From: Pseudomonadota bacterium
GTDB lineage: Bacteria > Cyanobacteriota > Vampirovibrionia > Obscuribacterales > Obscuribacteraceae
Length of the DNA stretch: 64,000 nt
NCBI GenBank assembly: GCA_021325555.1
Contig: JAJPGY010000043.1
Span: forward strand, 97,487-161,486
Reading direction: 5' to 3'
The position numbers and the translations under genes are program-made. Below, in pieces: positions 28,183 through 37,096 of the stretch. Every line of letters begins with the position of its first letter. Position 1 is the first letter of the stretch. Under the pieces are notes generated by a model. It saw only the letters and a program-made list of their open reading frames with translations, was not told the DNA's origin and ran no database searches.

Positions 28183-30342
28183 GTGTCCGGCACCAAACAA
28201 GAAAGCAAAACTGGCTGGCAATCCCGCAAGGCGAACCGGCTGCTCGAGGAGACCAGCCCGTACCTTTTGCAGCACGCCTACAATCCGGTCGACTGGTACC
28301 CCTGGTGCCAGGAGGCGCTGGACGCGGCACGCAAGGAGGACAAACCGATCCTGCTGTCGATCGGTTATTCGGCCTGCCACTGGTGCCATGTCATGGAGCA
28401 CGAGTCCTTCGAGAACGAAGAGATTGCCAGACTGATGAACGAGTATTTCGTGCCCATCAAGGTGGACCGCGAGGAGCGCCCCGACCTCGACGAGATCTAT
28501 ATGAAGGCGGTTCAGCTCATGACCGGACACGGCGGCTGGCCGATGACCGTTTTTCTGACGCCGGACCTGCGGCCGTTTTTCGGCGGCACCTATTATCCGC
28601 CGGAAGACCGCCATGGAATGCCGGGATTCAAGCGGCTTCTGGGCGTCATAGCGGAAGCGTGGCGGGATCAGCGCGCCCGGCTTCTGGAAAGCTCGGACGA
28701 GCTCGTCAAGCACATGGTTTCGATGAGCGAGGTGGAGCGCAGCGATGCCCGGCTCAAATACTCTCTGATCGAAAAGGGAATAGACCGGATCCTGCAGGTT
28801 TTCGACCGCCAGTGGGGCGGCCTTGGCGGCGCGCCCAAGTTTCCGCAGACCTTCGCCCTGTCGCTGGCCATGCGCGTCGCTTCCCCGGCGTCACCGGCCA
28901 AGGAGACGCACAGGACCGAGTGCCTGGGCTTCATAACCACCACGCTGGACCGCATGGCTTACGGCGGCATGCAGGACCAGCTCGGCGGCGGCTTCGCGCG
29001 GTACTCGGTGGACCGTTACTGGCGCGTGCCGCACTTCGAAAAGATGCTCTACGACAACGCGACGCTGGCGAAGACCTATCTGGATGGTTATCTCCTGGTG
29101 GGACGCCGGTACTGGCTTGATGTCGCTCGGAGCACGCTGGATTTTGTCCTGCGCGAGCTGGGCACCGAAGGCGGTGCCTTCTACTCCAGCCTGGACGCCG
29201 ACTCCGAAGGGGAAGAGGGGAAGTTTTACGTCTGGCGCCCGGACGAGATCCTCTCTGTCCTCGGCAAAGAGGACGGCGCTTTCTTCAATGACGTGTACGG
29301 CGTCAGCGAGCAGGGCAACTTCGAGCACGGCACGACCGTGCTGCACCTGTCCGCCTCCCCCGAGCTGCTCGCGGAAAAGCACGGGATCAAAATAGAGGAT
29401 CTCTGGTCGAAACTCGCTCCATTGAAAGAGAAGCTGCTTGCGCACCGGGAGAAGCGCGTGCGCCCCGGAAGGGACGAGAAGGTGCTCACCAGCTGGAACG
29501 CGCTCATGATACCACCCTTCGTCATTGGTTACGGCCTGCTCGGACACGAGCGCTATCTCGAGGCGGCGCGCAAAGCCGCCAGCTTCATTCTCACCGAGCT
29601 GTCGGCGGACGGGCGGCTCCTGCGCACCTGGGGAAAGGGGAAAGCGAAGCTCAACGGCTACCTGGACGACTACGCCTACACGATCGAGGCTCTGCTCTAT
29701 CTGGCGTCGGTTGATTTCGATCCGCAATGGCTCGAGTGCGCGGCGAAGCTCGCCGACACCATGATCTCCCGCTTCTGGGACCAGGAAGCCGGCGGGTTTT
29801 TCTACACGAGCGACGATCACGAGAAGCTGATCACGCGCACCAAGAACTTTTTCGACGGCTCGACGCCGTCCGGCACGTCGGTGGCCGCTATGGCGCTGTT
29901 GAAGCTGGCCGCGGCAACCGGCGTCGCGTCGTATCGCGAAAAAGCCGAGCGGCTGCTCCAGCTCTACGCTCCGCACGCCGACCGGGCGCCCGACCAGCTC
30001 GCCAACCTGCTCTGCGCGCTCGATTTTTACTTGGCGGCGGGCACGGAGATCGTGATCGCCGCCCGGCGCTCCGGTCCGGACGTCGCCGACTTCGTCCGGG
30101 CCGTCCACCAGTCATATCTTCCCAACGCGGTGAGCATCGTCAAGGAGGATCCCGAAGCACCGGCAAAGGGACGGTCCGCGGCTTCACCATGGCTTGAGAG
30201 GAGCCCCCTGCTCAAAGACAGGCGGGCCATCGACGGCAAGCCGACCGCCTACGTGTGCAGCAACTATACCTGCACGGAGCCGATAACCGACCTCGCCGCA
30301 CTGGCCAAGAAACTAGCCGAACTGTCTGCAACAGCGAAGTGA
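28183..30342 (+). CDS. YyaL-type protein with thioredoxin-like DUF255 and six-hairpin domain
   Basis: The protein has 719 residues and a GTG start after GGAGGGAAGG. The N-terminal thioredoxin-like DUF255 domain carries SACHWCHVMEHESF (Cys65, Cys68) and IKVDREERPDLDEIYM. It is followed by an (alpha/alpha)6 barrel like that of N-acylglucosamine 2-epimerases (GGFARYSVDRYWRVPHFEKM, RPGRDEKVLTSWNALM). The C-terminal block VCSNYTCTEPITD is also conserved in this family. The cellular role is not established; human SSP411 is a homologue. The family length is about 600-700 residues, so this copy is complete. Confidence 0.9.
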   Translation: MSGTKQESKTGWQSRKANRLLEETSPYLLQHAYNPVDWYPWCQEALDAARKEDKPILLSIGYSACHWCHVMEHESFENEEIARLMNEYFVPIKVDREERPDLDEIYMKAVQLMTGHGGWPMTVFLTPDLRPFFGGTYYPPEDRHGMPGFKRLLGVIAEAWRDQRARLLESSDELVKHMVSMSEVERSDARLKYSLIEKGIDRILQVFDRQWGGLGGAPKFPQTFALSLAMRVASPASPAKETHRTECLGFITTTLDRMAYGGMQDQLGGGFARYSVDRYWRVPHFEKMLYDNATLAKTYLDGYLLVGRRYWLDVARSTLDFVLRELGTEGGAFYSSLDADSEGEEGKFYVWRPDEILSVLGKEDGAFFNDVYGVSEQGNFEHGTTVLHLSASPELLAEKHGIKIEDLWSKLAPLKEKLLAHREKRVRPGRDEKVLTSWNALMIPPFVIGYGLLGHERYLEAARKAASFILTELSADGRLLRTWGKGKAKLNGYLDDYAYTIEALLYLASVDFDPQWLECAAKLADTMISRFWDQEAGGFFYTSDDHEKLITRTKNFFDGSTPSGTSVAAMALLKLAAATGVASYREKAERLLQLYAPHADRAPDQLANLLCALDFYLAAGTEIVIAARRSGPDVADFVRAVHQSYLPNAVSIVKEDPEAPAKGRSAASPWLERSPLLKDRRAIDGKPTAYVCSNYTCTEPITDLAALAKKLAELSATAK

Positions 30343-30384
30343 CGCCCCGGTCGATTTCCATGATTCTCGCGCAAGCCGCGTTTC

Positions 30385-30432
30385 AACGCGCCCCGGGGGC
30401 GCGGGCATCTCGCCCGCCACCAACGCGAGGCA
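30385..30432. repeat. Dispersed palindromic repeat copy
   Basis: A GC-rich block containing GCGGGCATCTCGCCCGC (30401-30417), preceded by CCCCGGGGGC and followed by CACCAACGCG. It matches the copies near 23702 and 23755 and the coding copy at 63736. It lies between convergent genes, where it may also act as a hairpin. Confidence 0.7.
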
Positions 30433-30447
30433 CGCTGCGCGGCCCTT

Positions 30448-31596
30448 CTAGAAGTTCGGCTTGCCCTGCTGGATCCACTCCTTGAAGGTGGGCGGCTCAC
30501 GCCCGGCCGCCGAGTCCGGCCCGGACAGACGCGCGGCGCTGAAGTACCCGGCGAGGAGCCGATTGTACTTCGCCACATCAGCATCGTTGAACTTGACGGT
30601 GCGCTCGGGGGCGGCACCGGATTCAATACCACTGCCGCCAGCCTGCGCGCTTGCCGCGTCCGTGCCGGGAGTTAGCCAGGCCGGATGGCCGCCGCTTGCC
30701 GCCGGAGCCTCGGTCCGGATCTCGTCGGTGCGCCCGGGCTCACTCGTCGCGGTCTGGCGCTCGCCGGGCGCCTCACCGGCGGCGCGGGGCGTCTGCTCCG
30801 GCCTGTCCGCCAGAGAGCGTGACGCGCCAGCATCACTTGGCATTGCCGCAGAGGGGGTGGTGGGCGTTACCGGCCGGTTGGCGGTTACGGCCGGGTTGTC
30901 GGTTGCGGCCAGCTTTTTCGTCACTGCCTGCTCTTCAGCAGCGACCGCTGCGGCCGCTGCACCGGGGTCTCTGTCAGCCGGGACAACCTGGCTCGTTCCG
31001 GTCCTGTCGCCTGCCTTGCCGGGCGATTGCTCGGCGACCGGCTTGCTTTGCTCCTTGAGCGCGGCGGCCTGCGGCGGAATCGAAACATCTACCTGCTTTC
31101 CGGAAAGCAGGCGCCAGAGGCCGGCTGCGCCGGTCAGCAGCACAACCGCCGCGGCAGCCGCGATGCGCTCCCAACCGGCCCGGCCGGGCTGTGCGGAGGC
31201 GGGCGGATTGACGGGCGCCTGCGTGACGCGCTGGAGCAGGGGCGACTGCAACTGCGACCTTCCAGCTTGCACCGGTCTGCTCCCGGCGCCTGCCGAGACG
31301 TTCCACCGCGGACTGCGGGGCGGAATGCCGCGCAAGGGGGCTTGCGGCAAAGTTTTTACGGCCGTCGTATAGACGCCCATCTGCGACATCAGGCATCCGC
31401 ACGTTCCGCAGACCCTGGTCTGTCGCTCGTGCTGGGCGCCACAATTGAGGCAGGTGAGGACGGCCTGCTTTACCGGCTCGACGGCCTCGTCGGCAGCGCC
31501 CGGTACCGAGAGCGCAGTCCCGCACTCCTGACAAAAATTATCGTCCGGCTGAACTTCGGACTCGCATTTGCCGCACGTGCTCACGGTCGTCGTCAT
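30448..31596 (-). CDS. Zinc-ribbon membrane protein with Pro/Ala-rich exported domain
   Basis: The protein has 382 residues if it starts at ATG 31596; an upstream start at 31638 adds 14. Two zinc ribbons lie at the N-terminus (CGKCESEVQPDDNFCQEC and CLNCGAQHERQTRVCGTC). A membrane helix follows near residue 150 (AAAAAVVLLTGAAGLW), then a low-complexity Ala/Pro/Thr region of about 150 residues and a short conserved-looking end (FNDADVAKYNRLLAGYFSA). The function is unknown. The layout suggests a cytosolic sensing or binding head with an exported tail. Confidence 0.8.
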   Translation of the reverse strand: MTTTVSTCGKCESEVQPDDNFCQECGTALSVPGAADEAVEPVKQAVLTCLNCGAQHERQTRVCGTCGCLMSQMGVYTTAVKTLPQAPLRGIPPRSPRWNVSAGAGSRPVQAGRSQLQSPLLQRVTQAPVNPPASAQPGRAGWERIAAAAAVVLLTGAAGLWRLLSGKQVDVSIPPQAAALKEQSKPVAEQSPGKAGDRTGTSQVVPADRDPGAAAAAVAAEEQAVTKKLAATDNPAVTANRPVTPTTPSAAMPSDAGASRSLADRPEQTPRAAGEAPGERQTATSEPGRTDEIRTEAPAASGGHPAWLTPGTDAASAQAGGSGIESGAAPERTVKFNDADVAKYNRLLAGYFSAARLSGPDSAAGREPPTFKEWIQQGKPNF

Positions 31597-31695
31597 CCCC
31601 ACGCGCCCCACCGGTGCGCAACAACGACAGTGTAACATCAGATCCCCCCTCGTGCTAACATTGAAGGCCGCCGACCCGCGGAGGTCTCGCCCACA

Positions 31696-31959
31696 GTGCG
31701 CAGCGACGCTGATAAAGCAGAACTCATTCAGTCGATTCAGGCCTACTACATTCCTGCCTCGCTCTTCGTGGCGACGCTCATCACCGCCGCGGGCATCTTC
31801 TTGCTATACAACGGCTATGCGCTGGGCTACGCCTTTGCCGCCGTCGGCGGCGCCATGATCGTCTCAGCGTTCGTCATCTTCTTCCGTTTCCAGAACAAGC
31901 TGCGCGCGCAGGGGCAGTTGCCCCGCGAAGACAACGACGCCAGCGGCGCTCCTTCCTAA
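31696..31959 (+). CDS. Small two-helix membrane protein
   Basis: The protein has 87 residues and a GTG start. Two hydrophobic segments (residues 18-37 and 43-62) are joined by a short loop, and the ends are charged. The family is unknown to me. It converges on the TPR gene with only 5 bp between their stops. Confidence 0.65.
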   Translation: MRSDADKAELIQSIQAYYIPASLFVATLITAAGIFLLYNGYALGYAFAAVGGAMIVSAFVIFFRFQNKLRAQGQLPREDNDASGAPS

Positions 31960-31964
31960 ATCGA

Positions 31965-32651
31965 TTATTTGCCGGCCGGCGCCACCGTACCTGCAGGACC
32001 GACCGGGGCTGCCGCTTCCGGGGCCACCTTCTTCAGGTTCTGCTGGATGACCGCGTTGCCAGGCTGCAGCCGCAAGGAGGCGCGGAAGGCCACCGCCGCC
32101 TGTTTGGTATCACCCTTGCGCATAAGCGTGATGCCGAGGTTGTTCCAGGCGGAGACATACTTCGGGCTGGCGGCGACGGCCGCGCGCAGCTGTGCCGCCC
32201 CCTCGTCGAGCTGCCCGTTGGCCGCGTAGGTGACGCCGAGATCGTTCAGCAGCTCCGGATTGTGAGGCGAAAGCTCGACCGCCTTCTTGTACTGCTCTAT
32301 CGCCCGGGGAAACTCGCCGATGTTGGCCAGGGTTCTTCCCCACATATGATACACGGCCGCGTTCTTCGGCTCTTCTCGAGCGGCCTTCTCATACAGCTCG
32401 ATCGCCGCATTGTAATCGCCGCGCGAGGCGGTCTTGTTGGCCTGCCTGAGGGTGCTCTCCTGCACCGGAGAGGGCAGCACCGGAGAGGGCAGCACCAGAA
32501 GCACTGCCAGAATGACCGCCCGAAAGATAACGCCGGCAGCAGGCTGGCGCGTCCCCTGCCGGCGCGACTGGCTGCTGCGGGCGGCAGCAGACCCGAGCCC
32601 GCCCCGGCGGGACGGAACAACAGACAGGGCCCGGCGCACCGCGCAGCGCAA
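31965..32651 (-). CDS. TPR protein at the end of the ribosomal operon
   Basis: Up to 228 residues. The start is uncertain: TTG 32651 or GTG 32639. A hydrophobic segment (VIFRAVILAVLLVLPS) acts as a signal or anchor, followed by a small direct repeat (LPSPVLPSPV, from a duplicated 15-bp unit). Three to four TPR units (GDYNAAIELYEKAAREEPKN, GEFPRAIEQYKKAVELSPHN, GDTKQAAVAFRASLRLQPGN) come next. It lies 9 bp after rpsI and may be co-transcribed with it. Confidence 0.82.
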   Translation of the reverse strand: MRCAVRRALSVVPSRRGGLGSAAARSSQSRRQGTRQPAAGVIFRAVILAVLLVLPSPVLPSPVQESTLRQANKTASRGDYNAAIELYEKAAREEPKNAAVYHMWGRTLANIGEFPRAIEQYKKAVELSPHNPELLNDLGVTYAANGQLDEGAAQLRAAVAASPKYVSAWNNLGITLMRKGDTKQAAVAFRASLRLQPGNAVIQQNLKKVAPEAAAPVGPAGTVAPAGK

Positions 32652-32660
32652 GGCGCAGGC

Positions 32661-33059
32661 TTAACGCTTGGAGAACTGGAAGCGCTTGCGGGCACGCTTG
32701 CGCCCGTATTTCTTGCGCTCTTTGACGCGGGGATCGCGCGTGAGCAAGCCATCGGTGCGGAGCACCGGCCTGTTCTGGGGCGCAGCCTCCGACAGGGCCC
32801 TGGCGATGCCGTGCCGGATCGCCTCGACCTGGCCGGAGATTCCGCCACCACATACAGTGGCAATGACATCGAAACGGCCCATCGCGTCCGCGGCGTGGAA
32901 CGGCGCAAATATCTCTTTGGCCAGGCCGGGACGCCCGCCCACGTAATCGTCGATCGTGCGATCGTTGATGGAGACCTGCCCGGTGCCCGGGATCAGACGC
33001 ACGCGCGCTGCGGCGCTCTTTCTGCGGCCGGTTCCGTAATACTGAATAACGCTAGTCAT
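32661..33059 (-). CDS. rpsI: 30S ribosomal protein S9
   Basis: uS9, 132 residues. YYGTGRRKSAAARVRL is the usual N-terminus, and the C-terminal tail RKRFQFSKR reaches the P-site tRNA in the ribosome. Pairs with rplM as in nearly all bacteria. Confidence 0.98.
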   Translation of the reverse strand: MTSVIQYYGTGRRKSAAARVRLIPGTGQVSINDRTIDDYVGGRPGLAKEIFAPFHAADAMGRFDVIATVCGGGISGQVEAIRHGIARALSEAAPQNRPVLRTDGLLTRDPRVKERKKYGRKRARKRFQFSKR

Positions 33060-33108
33060 TTGAATGCTGTCCTTTTTCGGTGAGCCGGGCGCGGCGGCAC
33101 CGGTCGAG

Positions 33109-33540
33109 TCATATTAGCTTGAGCTGCTTCGGTTGCTGGGCGGCGTGAGGGTGCTCGGGACCAACGTACACTTTCAGCTTGGTGAAAAGCCGGTCGCCCA
33201 GGCGAGTGTGCGGCAGCATGCCGCGCACGGCCCGCTCGATGATGGCCGCCGGACGGCGCCTGCGCAGGCAAGCAAGCGTCTCCTCCTTGAAGCCGTGCGG
33301 GAAGCCGGAGTGGCGGCGATAGACTTTGTCCGTCTCCTTCTTGCCTGTCACCTTCACCTTCTCGGCGTTGATCACAATCACGAAGTCGCCGCAGTCCACG
33401 TGGGGGGTGAACTCAGGCTTGGTCTTGCCGCGCAGGATGCTGGCGATGTGTGTGGCCAGCCGCCCCAGCACCTGCCCTTCGGCATCGACCACATACCACT
33501 GGCCCGCTATTTCTTGCGGCTTTGCAGAATAGGTTTTCAC
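33109..33540 (-). CDS. rplM: 50S ribosomal protein L13
   Basis: uL13, 143 residues, an early-assembly 23S rRNA binder. GQVLGRLATHIASILRGK and HSGFPHG are conserved family motifs. It lies 3 bp after truA and 49 bp before rpsI. The rplM-rpsI gap holds a GC-rich stretch partly like the repeat at 34892. Confidence 0.97.
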   Translation of the reverse strand: MKTYSAKPQEIAGQWYVVDAEGQVLGRLATHIASILRGKTKPEFTPHVDCGDFVIVINAEKVKVTGKKETDKVYRRHSGFPHGFKEETLACLRRRRPAAIIERAVRGMLPHTRLGDRLFTKLKVYVGPEHPHAAQQPKQLKLI

Positions 33541-33543
33541 GAA

Positions 33544-34353
33544 TCAGCTCTCCGGTCCACTTACTATATCTGCTTGTCTGAACGTTGCCGAGGCAAACAG
33601 GCCGTAAGCTTCTGGATATTGTACCGAATTCAGGCACAATCCCCAAGCCGGCGCGGTCGGACCGGCGAGGTCCCGTTCAGCCCCGGCCAGCGCTGCGTCG
33701 ATGCTGGCGGGGTTCTTCTTGCCGAGGCCTATCTCCACGAGTGTCCCGACAATGATGCGCACCATATTGTACACGAAGTGATTCGCGACAATCCAGAATT
33801 CAAGCACTCCTTCACCTAAAATCAACAATTCGGCGCGCGAGATCCGGCATACCGTCGTGGTTCGGTCGGAATTGCTCGACCGGAACGACCTGAAATCGTG
33901 CTCACCAATCAGCTTTGCGGCGCCCTCCCGCATGGCCCCCACATCGAGCGGCAGCGGCACGAAATGATGAGTTTCGCTTAAGAGAGCCGACCGCTGCGCG
34001 CGGTTGAGGAGGCGGTACACGTACTCGCGGCTGACCGCCGAATAACGGGCATGAAAGGCCTCCGGCACCACCTGCCCCTTAACCACAGCCATGTCCGCGG
34101 GCAGGATGCCGTTCAAGCTCCAGCACAGGCGCCACAGGTCCACGTCCGGCAGCGGCCAGTCGAGATGCGCCACCTGCCCGCGCGCGTGCACCCCCGAGTC
34201 CGTCCGCCCGCTGAATACTGCCGCCACCGGCCGCCGGGCCAGGGTCGCAAGCGCCGACTCCAGCTCCGCCTGCACCGTCCGCACGCCCACCTGATACTGC
34301 GAGCCGCAGAATTTTTTCCCGGAATACTCAATCAGCAGCGCAATTCGAGCCAT
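33544..34353 (-). CDS. truA: tRNA pseudouridine(38-40) synthase TruA
   Basis: Modifies U38-U40 in the anticodon stem-loop of tRNAs. It has 269 residues from ATG 34353; ATG 34362 is an alternative three codons earlier. The catalytic Asp lies in FSGRTDSGVHARGQV. The C-terminal part has LEFWIVANHFVYNMVRIIVGTL, a family signature. The longer frame upstream crosses an inverted repeat and is not coding. The position between rplQ and rplM is typical of Gram-positive-like gene order. Confidence 0.95.
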   Translation of the reverse strand: MARIALLIEYSGKKFCGSQYQVGVRTVQAELESALATLARRPVAAVFSGRTDSGVHARGQVAHLDWPLPDVDLWRLCWSLNGILPADMAVVKGQVVPEAFHARYSAVSREYVYRLLNRAQRSALLSETHHFVPLPLDVGAMREGAAKLIGEHDFRSFRSSNSDRTTTVCRISRAELLILGEGVLEFWIVANHFVYNMVRIIVGTLVEIGLGKKNPASIDAALAGAERDLAGPTAPAWGLCLNSVQYPEAYGLFASATFRQADIVSGPES

Positions 34354-34363
34354 ACGCACCATT

Positions 34364-34423
34364 GTAGTTGAGCCGCTTGCCGCGTCAGCGCGCAGGCAGC
34401 CACGGCGCAAGCGGCTCAACTAC
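34364..34423. repeat. Perfect 17-bp inverted repeat between rplQ and truA
   Basis: GTAGTTGAGCCGCTTGC (34364-34380) and its exact complement (34407-34423) flank 26 bp. The hairpin would sit about 10 nt before the truA start and could cover its ribosome-binding site or cause partial termination after rplQ. Confidence 0.75.
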
Positions 34424-34442
34424 GAGGTAAGGCGTTTGAGGC

Positions 34443-34868
34443 TTATACCAGCTGAATGATCGCCTTCGGGGCGGCGTCGCCGCGGCGGATGCCGGAGCGG
34501 ATGATGCGCGTGTAGCCGCCCTTGCGCTCCAGGTAGCGGGGGGCGGTCTGCTCGAAGATCTTCTTCACCACATCGCCGTCGTAGAGGTAGGCAGCTACCT
34601 GCCGGCGGCAGTGCAGCGATCTGGCGATCCGCCTTGCGGCCTCCTCGTCGCCTTCGCTGGCCTTTTTGGCCAGCGACGCCCGGTCCGCCAGATAGCCGCG
34701 CTTGGCCAGCGTTATCAACCTCTCGGCCTCTCCGCGCACGGCCTTGGCCTTGGCGAGCGTGGTTTCGATCTCCTCGTGGCGCAGAAGCTCGGTGGCCAGC
34801 GATCGCAAAACGGCCTTCTGCTGATCGTAAGGGCGGCTGAGACGATTGCCTGGTACACGGTGGCGCAT
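34443..34868 (-). CDS. rplQ: 50S ribosomal protein L17
   Basis: bL17, 141 residues. The N-terminal core RHRVPGNRLSRPYDQQKAVLRSLATELLRHE is standard. The insert with KKASEGDEEAARRIARSLHCRR and a normal C-terminus make it slightly longer than E. coli L17. Follows rpoA as in most bacteria. Confidence 0.97.
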   Translation of the reverse strand: MRHRVPGNRLSRPYDQQKAVLRSLATELLRHEEIETTLAKAKAVRGEAERLITLAKRGYLADRASLAKKASEGDEEAARRIARSLHCRRQVAAYLYDGDVVKKIFEQTAPRYLERKGGYTRIIRSGIRRGDAAPKAIIQLV

Positions 34869-34891
34869 GGTTTGGTTCCTTTTCGCGAATC

Positions 34892-34916
34892 GGGCGCGGC
34901 GGTGCGGCGCCGCTAC
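34892..34916 (-). repeat. Dispersed repeat copy carrying the rpoA stop codon
   Basis: Read on the minus strand it begins GTAGCGGCGCC, and the TAG is the stop of rpoA. It matches the copy at 45868-45892 in 24 of 25 positions; that copy carries the rpmC stop in the same place. Confidence 0.75.
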
Positions 34917-35860
34917 TTATCCTTGGGCGTGTCGGCCAGCGTCAGCCCAAACTGGCGAAGCCGCTCGATGACCTCGTCGGCCGACTTCTTGCCGAAGTTC
35001 TTGATGTTCATCAGGTCGTCATAGCTGAGCTTGAGCAGCTCGCCGAGCGAGTTTATGTTGGCGCGCTTCAAGCAGTTGTAAGCGCGCACCGAAAGCTCCA
35101 GCTCCTCAATCGAAATCGAGGTGTGCTTGCCGTCGGGCGGCGCCGGGATGGCCGCGGCCGGGACCATCGGCTTGCCGGAAAGCTCGGCAATCGGCACCAG
35201 GTGCTCGATCACCTGGCGGGCAGCCTGGCTTATCGCCTCGGTGGCGTCCACCGAGCCGTTCGACCAGATCTCCATGGTCAGCTTGTCGAAGTCGGTGGAC
35301 TCGCCCACGCGGGTCGCCTCCACCTGGTAGCTCACGCGGCGGATCGGCATGAACACCGCGTCGATCGGCAGAACGTCTATGGCTTGCTTGTAGTGGCTGT
35401 GCAGATCGGCGGACACGTAGCCGCGCCCGCGCTCGACGGTAATCTCCGCCCGCAGGCGGCCGCCCTCGGCGATCGTGGCCAGCTGCCAGTCCGGATTGAT
35501 GATCGTCACGTCGGCCGGGCAGTGGATGTCCCGCCCGGTCACCGGGCCCACCCGGTCGACATCGATGTGCAGGTACTGCGGATCGTTGCTGTAGGATTTA
35601 ACGACCAGCCCCTTCAGGTTGAGCATGATGTCGATCACGTCCTCGACCACGCCGGGCACCGTCGTGAACTCGTGGGTGACGCCGTCGATTCTCACCGCGG
35701 TCACCGCCGCCCCATCGAGGGAGGACAGGAGCACGCGCCTGAGGGCGTTGCCGATCGTGGTGCCGTAGCCACGCTCCAGCGGCTCGATGACGAACTTCCC
35801 ATAGATTGATCCATCAGCCGCGGTTTTGTTCTCCAGGCATTTGATCTTGAGAGGCTCCAT
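34913..35860 (-). CDS. rpoA: RNA polymerase alpha subunit
   Basis: The protein has 315 residues from ATG 35860 with GGAG 7 nt upstream. The N-terminal dimerisation domain has FVIEPLERGYGTTIGNALRRVLLSSL. The C-terminal domain, which contacts promoters and activators, has SVRAYNCLKRANINSLGELL and KNFGKKSADEVIERL. Follows rpsD in the alpha operon, with a 136-bp gap (35861-35996). Confidence 0.98.
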   Translation of the reverse strand: MEPLKIKCLENKTAADGSIYGKFVIEPLERGYGTTIGNALRRVLLSSLDGAAVTAVRIDGVTHEFTTVPGVVEDVIDIMLNLKGLVVKSYSNDPQYLHIDVDRVGPVTGRDIHCPADVTIINPDWQLATIAEGGRLRAEITVERGRGYVSADLHSHYKQAIDVLPIDAVFMPIRRVSYQVEATRVGESTDFDKLTMEIWSNGSVDATEAISQAARQVIEHLVPIAELSGKPMVPAAAIPAPPDGKHTSISIEELELSVRAYNCLKRANINSLGELLKLSYDDLMNIKNFGKKSADEVIERLRQFGLTLADTPKDK

Positions 35861-35996
35861 AATTTCTCCGTGGAATGAGGGCGTAAAAATGGGATTGGAT
35901 CGGCTAAGTTGTGTGCTCAATGTTCCGTGATTTCCTTACTTGGGTCGCATGGTCCGCCGTGCCCAGCACCAAGTCTGCAGGCAGGGCGTCGTGTCA

Positions 35997-36620
35997 TTAA
36001 CGTGAATAGTACTCGACGATAAGCGCCTCTTTGATGCTCTGGTCGAGATCCTCACGCGCCGGCAGGTTGACGATCGAGGCCGTCAGGTTGTCGAGATCGA
36101 CCGTCATCCACTGCGGCTGCCCGGCGGTGGGGTTGGCTTCGATCAAGGCCTTGATCAGCTTCCGGCTCTTCTCGGGCACGGAGACAACCTCGCCGGGCTT
36201 CAGCTGATAGGAGGAGGTGGTGACGGTCTTGCCGTTGACGGTAAAGTGACCGTGCAGGATGAGTTGCCGCGCCTGCGCCCGCGAGGGAACCATGCCGGAG
36301 CGGTAGACCAGGTTGTCCAGGCGCTGCTCGAGCTGCTGCAGGATGCGCAGGCCGGTGGGCACCTTCTTCTGGCGGCTGGCCTCATCCACGTAGCCGGCGA
36401 ACTGCCGCTCGAGCACCCCGTAGATGCGCCTCACCTTCTGCTTCTCCCGGAGCTGCAGTGCGTATTCCGTCTGCTTCTTGCGGTCCTGCCCGTGCTGGCC
36501 GCTGCCGTAGCGGCGGCGGTCGATGGCGCATTTGGTCGTGTAGCAGCGCGAGCCCTTCAGGAAGAGCTTGTCCCCCTCGTTGCGGCAGAGCTTGCAAACT
36601 GAGTCCGTATATCTGGCCAA
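35997..36620 (-). CDS. rpsD: 30S ribosomal protein S4
   Basis: uS4, 207 residues, a primary 16S rRNA binder. The N-terminal zinc motif CKLCRNEGDKLFLKGSRCYTTKC is kept (C+ form). The S4 RNA-binding domain has RLDNLVYRSGMVPSRAQARQLI. In some bacteria S4 represses its own operon; no such site is evident here. Confidence 0.98.
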   Translation of the reverse strand: MARYTDSVCKLCRNEGDKLFLKGSRCYTTKCAIDRRRYGSGQHGQDRKKQTEYALQLREKQKVRRIYGVLERQFAGYVDEASRQKKVPTGLRILQQLEQRLDNLVYRSGMVPSRAQARQLILHGHFTVNGKTVTTSSYQLKPGEVVSVPEKSRKLIKALIEANPTAGQPQWMTVDLDNLTASIVNLPAREDLDQSIKEALIVEYYSR

Positions 36621-36645
36621 GACCCGATCTCCTTTGAATATCTAG

Positions 36646-37038
36646 TTACACACGACGGCGCTTGGGCGGCCGGCAGCCATTGTGGGGAATTGGCGTCACG
36701 TCCTTGATCAGGGTGATCTCCAGCCCCGCCGCCTGCAGGGCGCGGATGGCCGTCTCCCGTCCCGAGCCCGGGCCCTTGACCAGAACCTCGACCTGGCGCA
36801 TCCCCTGGTCCATCGAGCGGCGGGCCACCATCTCGGCCGCCTGCTGGGCGGCAAACGGCGTGCCCTTCTTGGCGCCCTTGAAGCCGACCGTGCCGGCCGA
36901 CGCCCAGGCGATCACCTGCCCCTGCGGGTCGGTGGAGGAGATGATCGTGTTGTTGAACGTGGACTGGATGTGCACCACGCCCTGCAACACGTAGCGGCGC
37001 TCTTTCTTCTTTGTCCTAGCCTTCGGGGATTTTGCCAT
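36646..37038 (-). CDS. rpsK: 30S ribosomal protein S11
   Basis: uS11, 130 residues. Typical motifs are VHIQSTFNNTIISSTDPQG, VLVKGPGSGRETAIRAL and the end HNGCRPPKRRRV. It sits between rpsM and rpsD. Confidence 0.98.
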   Translation of the reverse strand: MAKSPKARTKKKERRYVLQGVVHIQSTFNNTIISSTDPQGQVIAWASAGTVGFKGAKKGTPFAAQQAAEMVARRSMDQGMRQVEVLVKGPGSGRETAIRALQAAGLEITLIKDVTPIPHNGCRPPKRRRV

Positions 37039-37096
37039 TGTCCTGTTTTCTTATCTCCACAAATCTCGTCAAACGGCAGGCATGCCTGCACCGCGA

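Noticed and set aside
28891..30108. A 405-codon open frame antisense to the YyaL-type gene
   Set aside because: Shadow frame; no motif or start signal.
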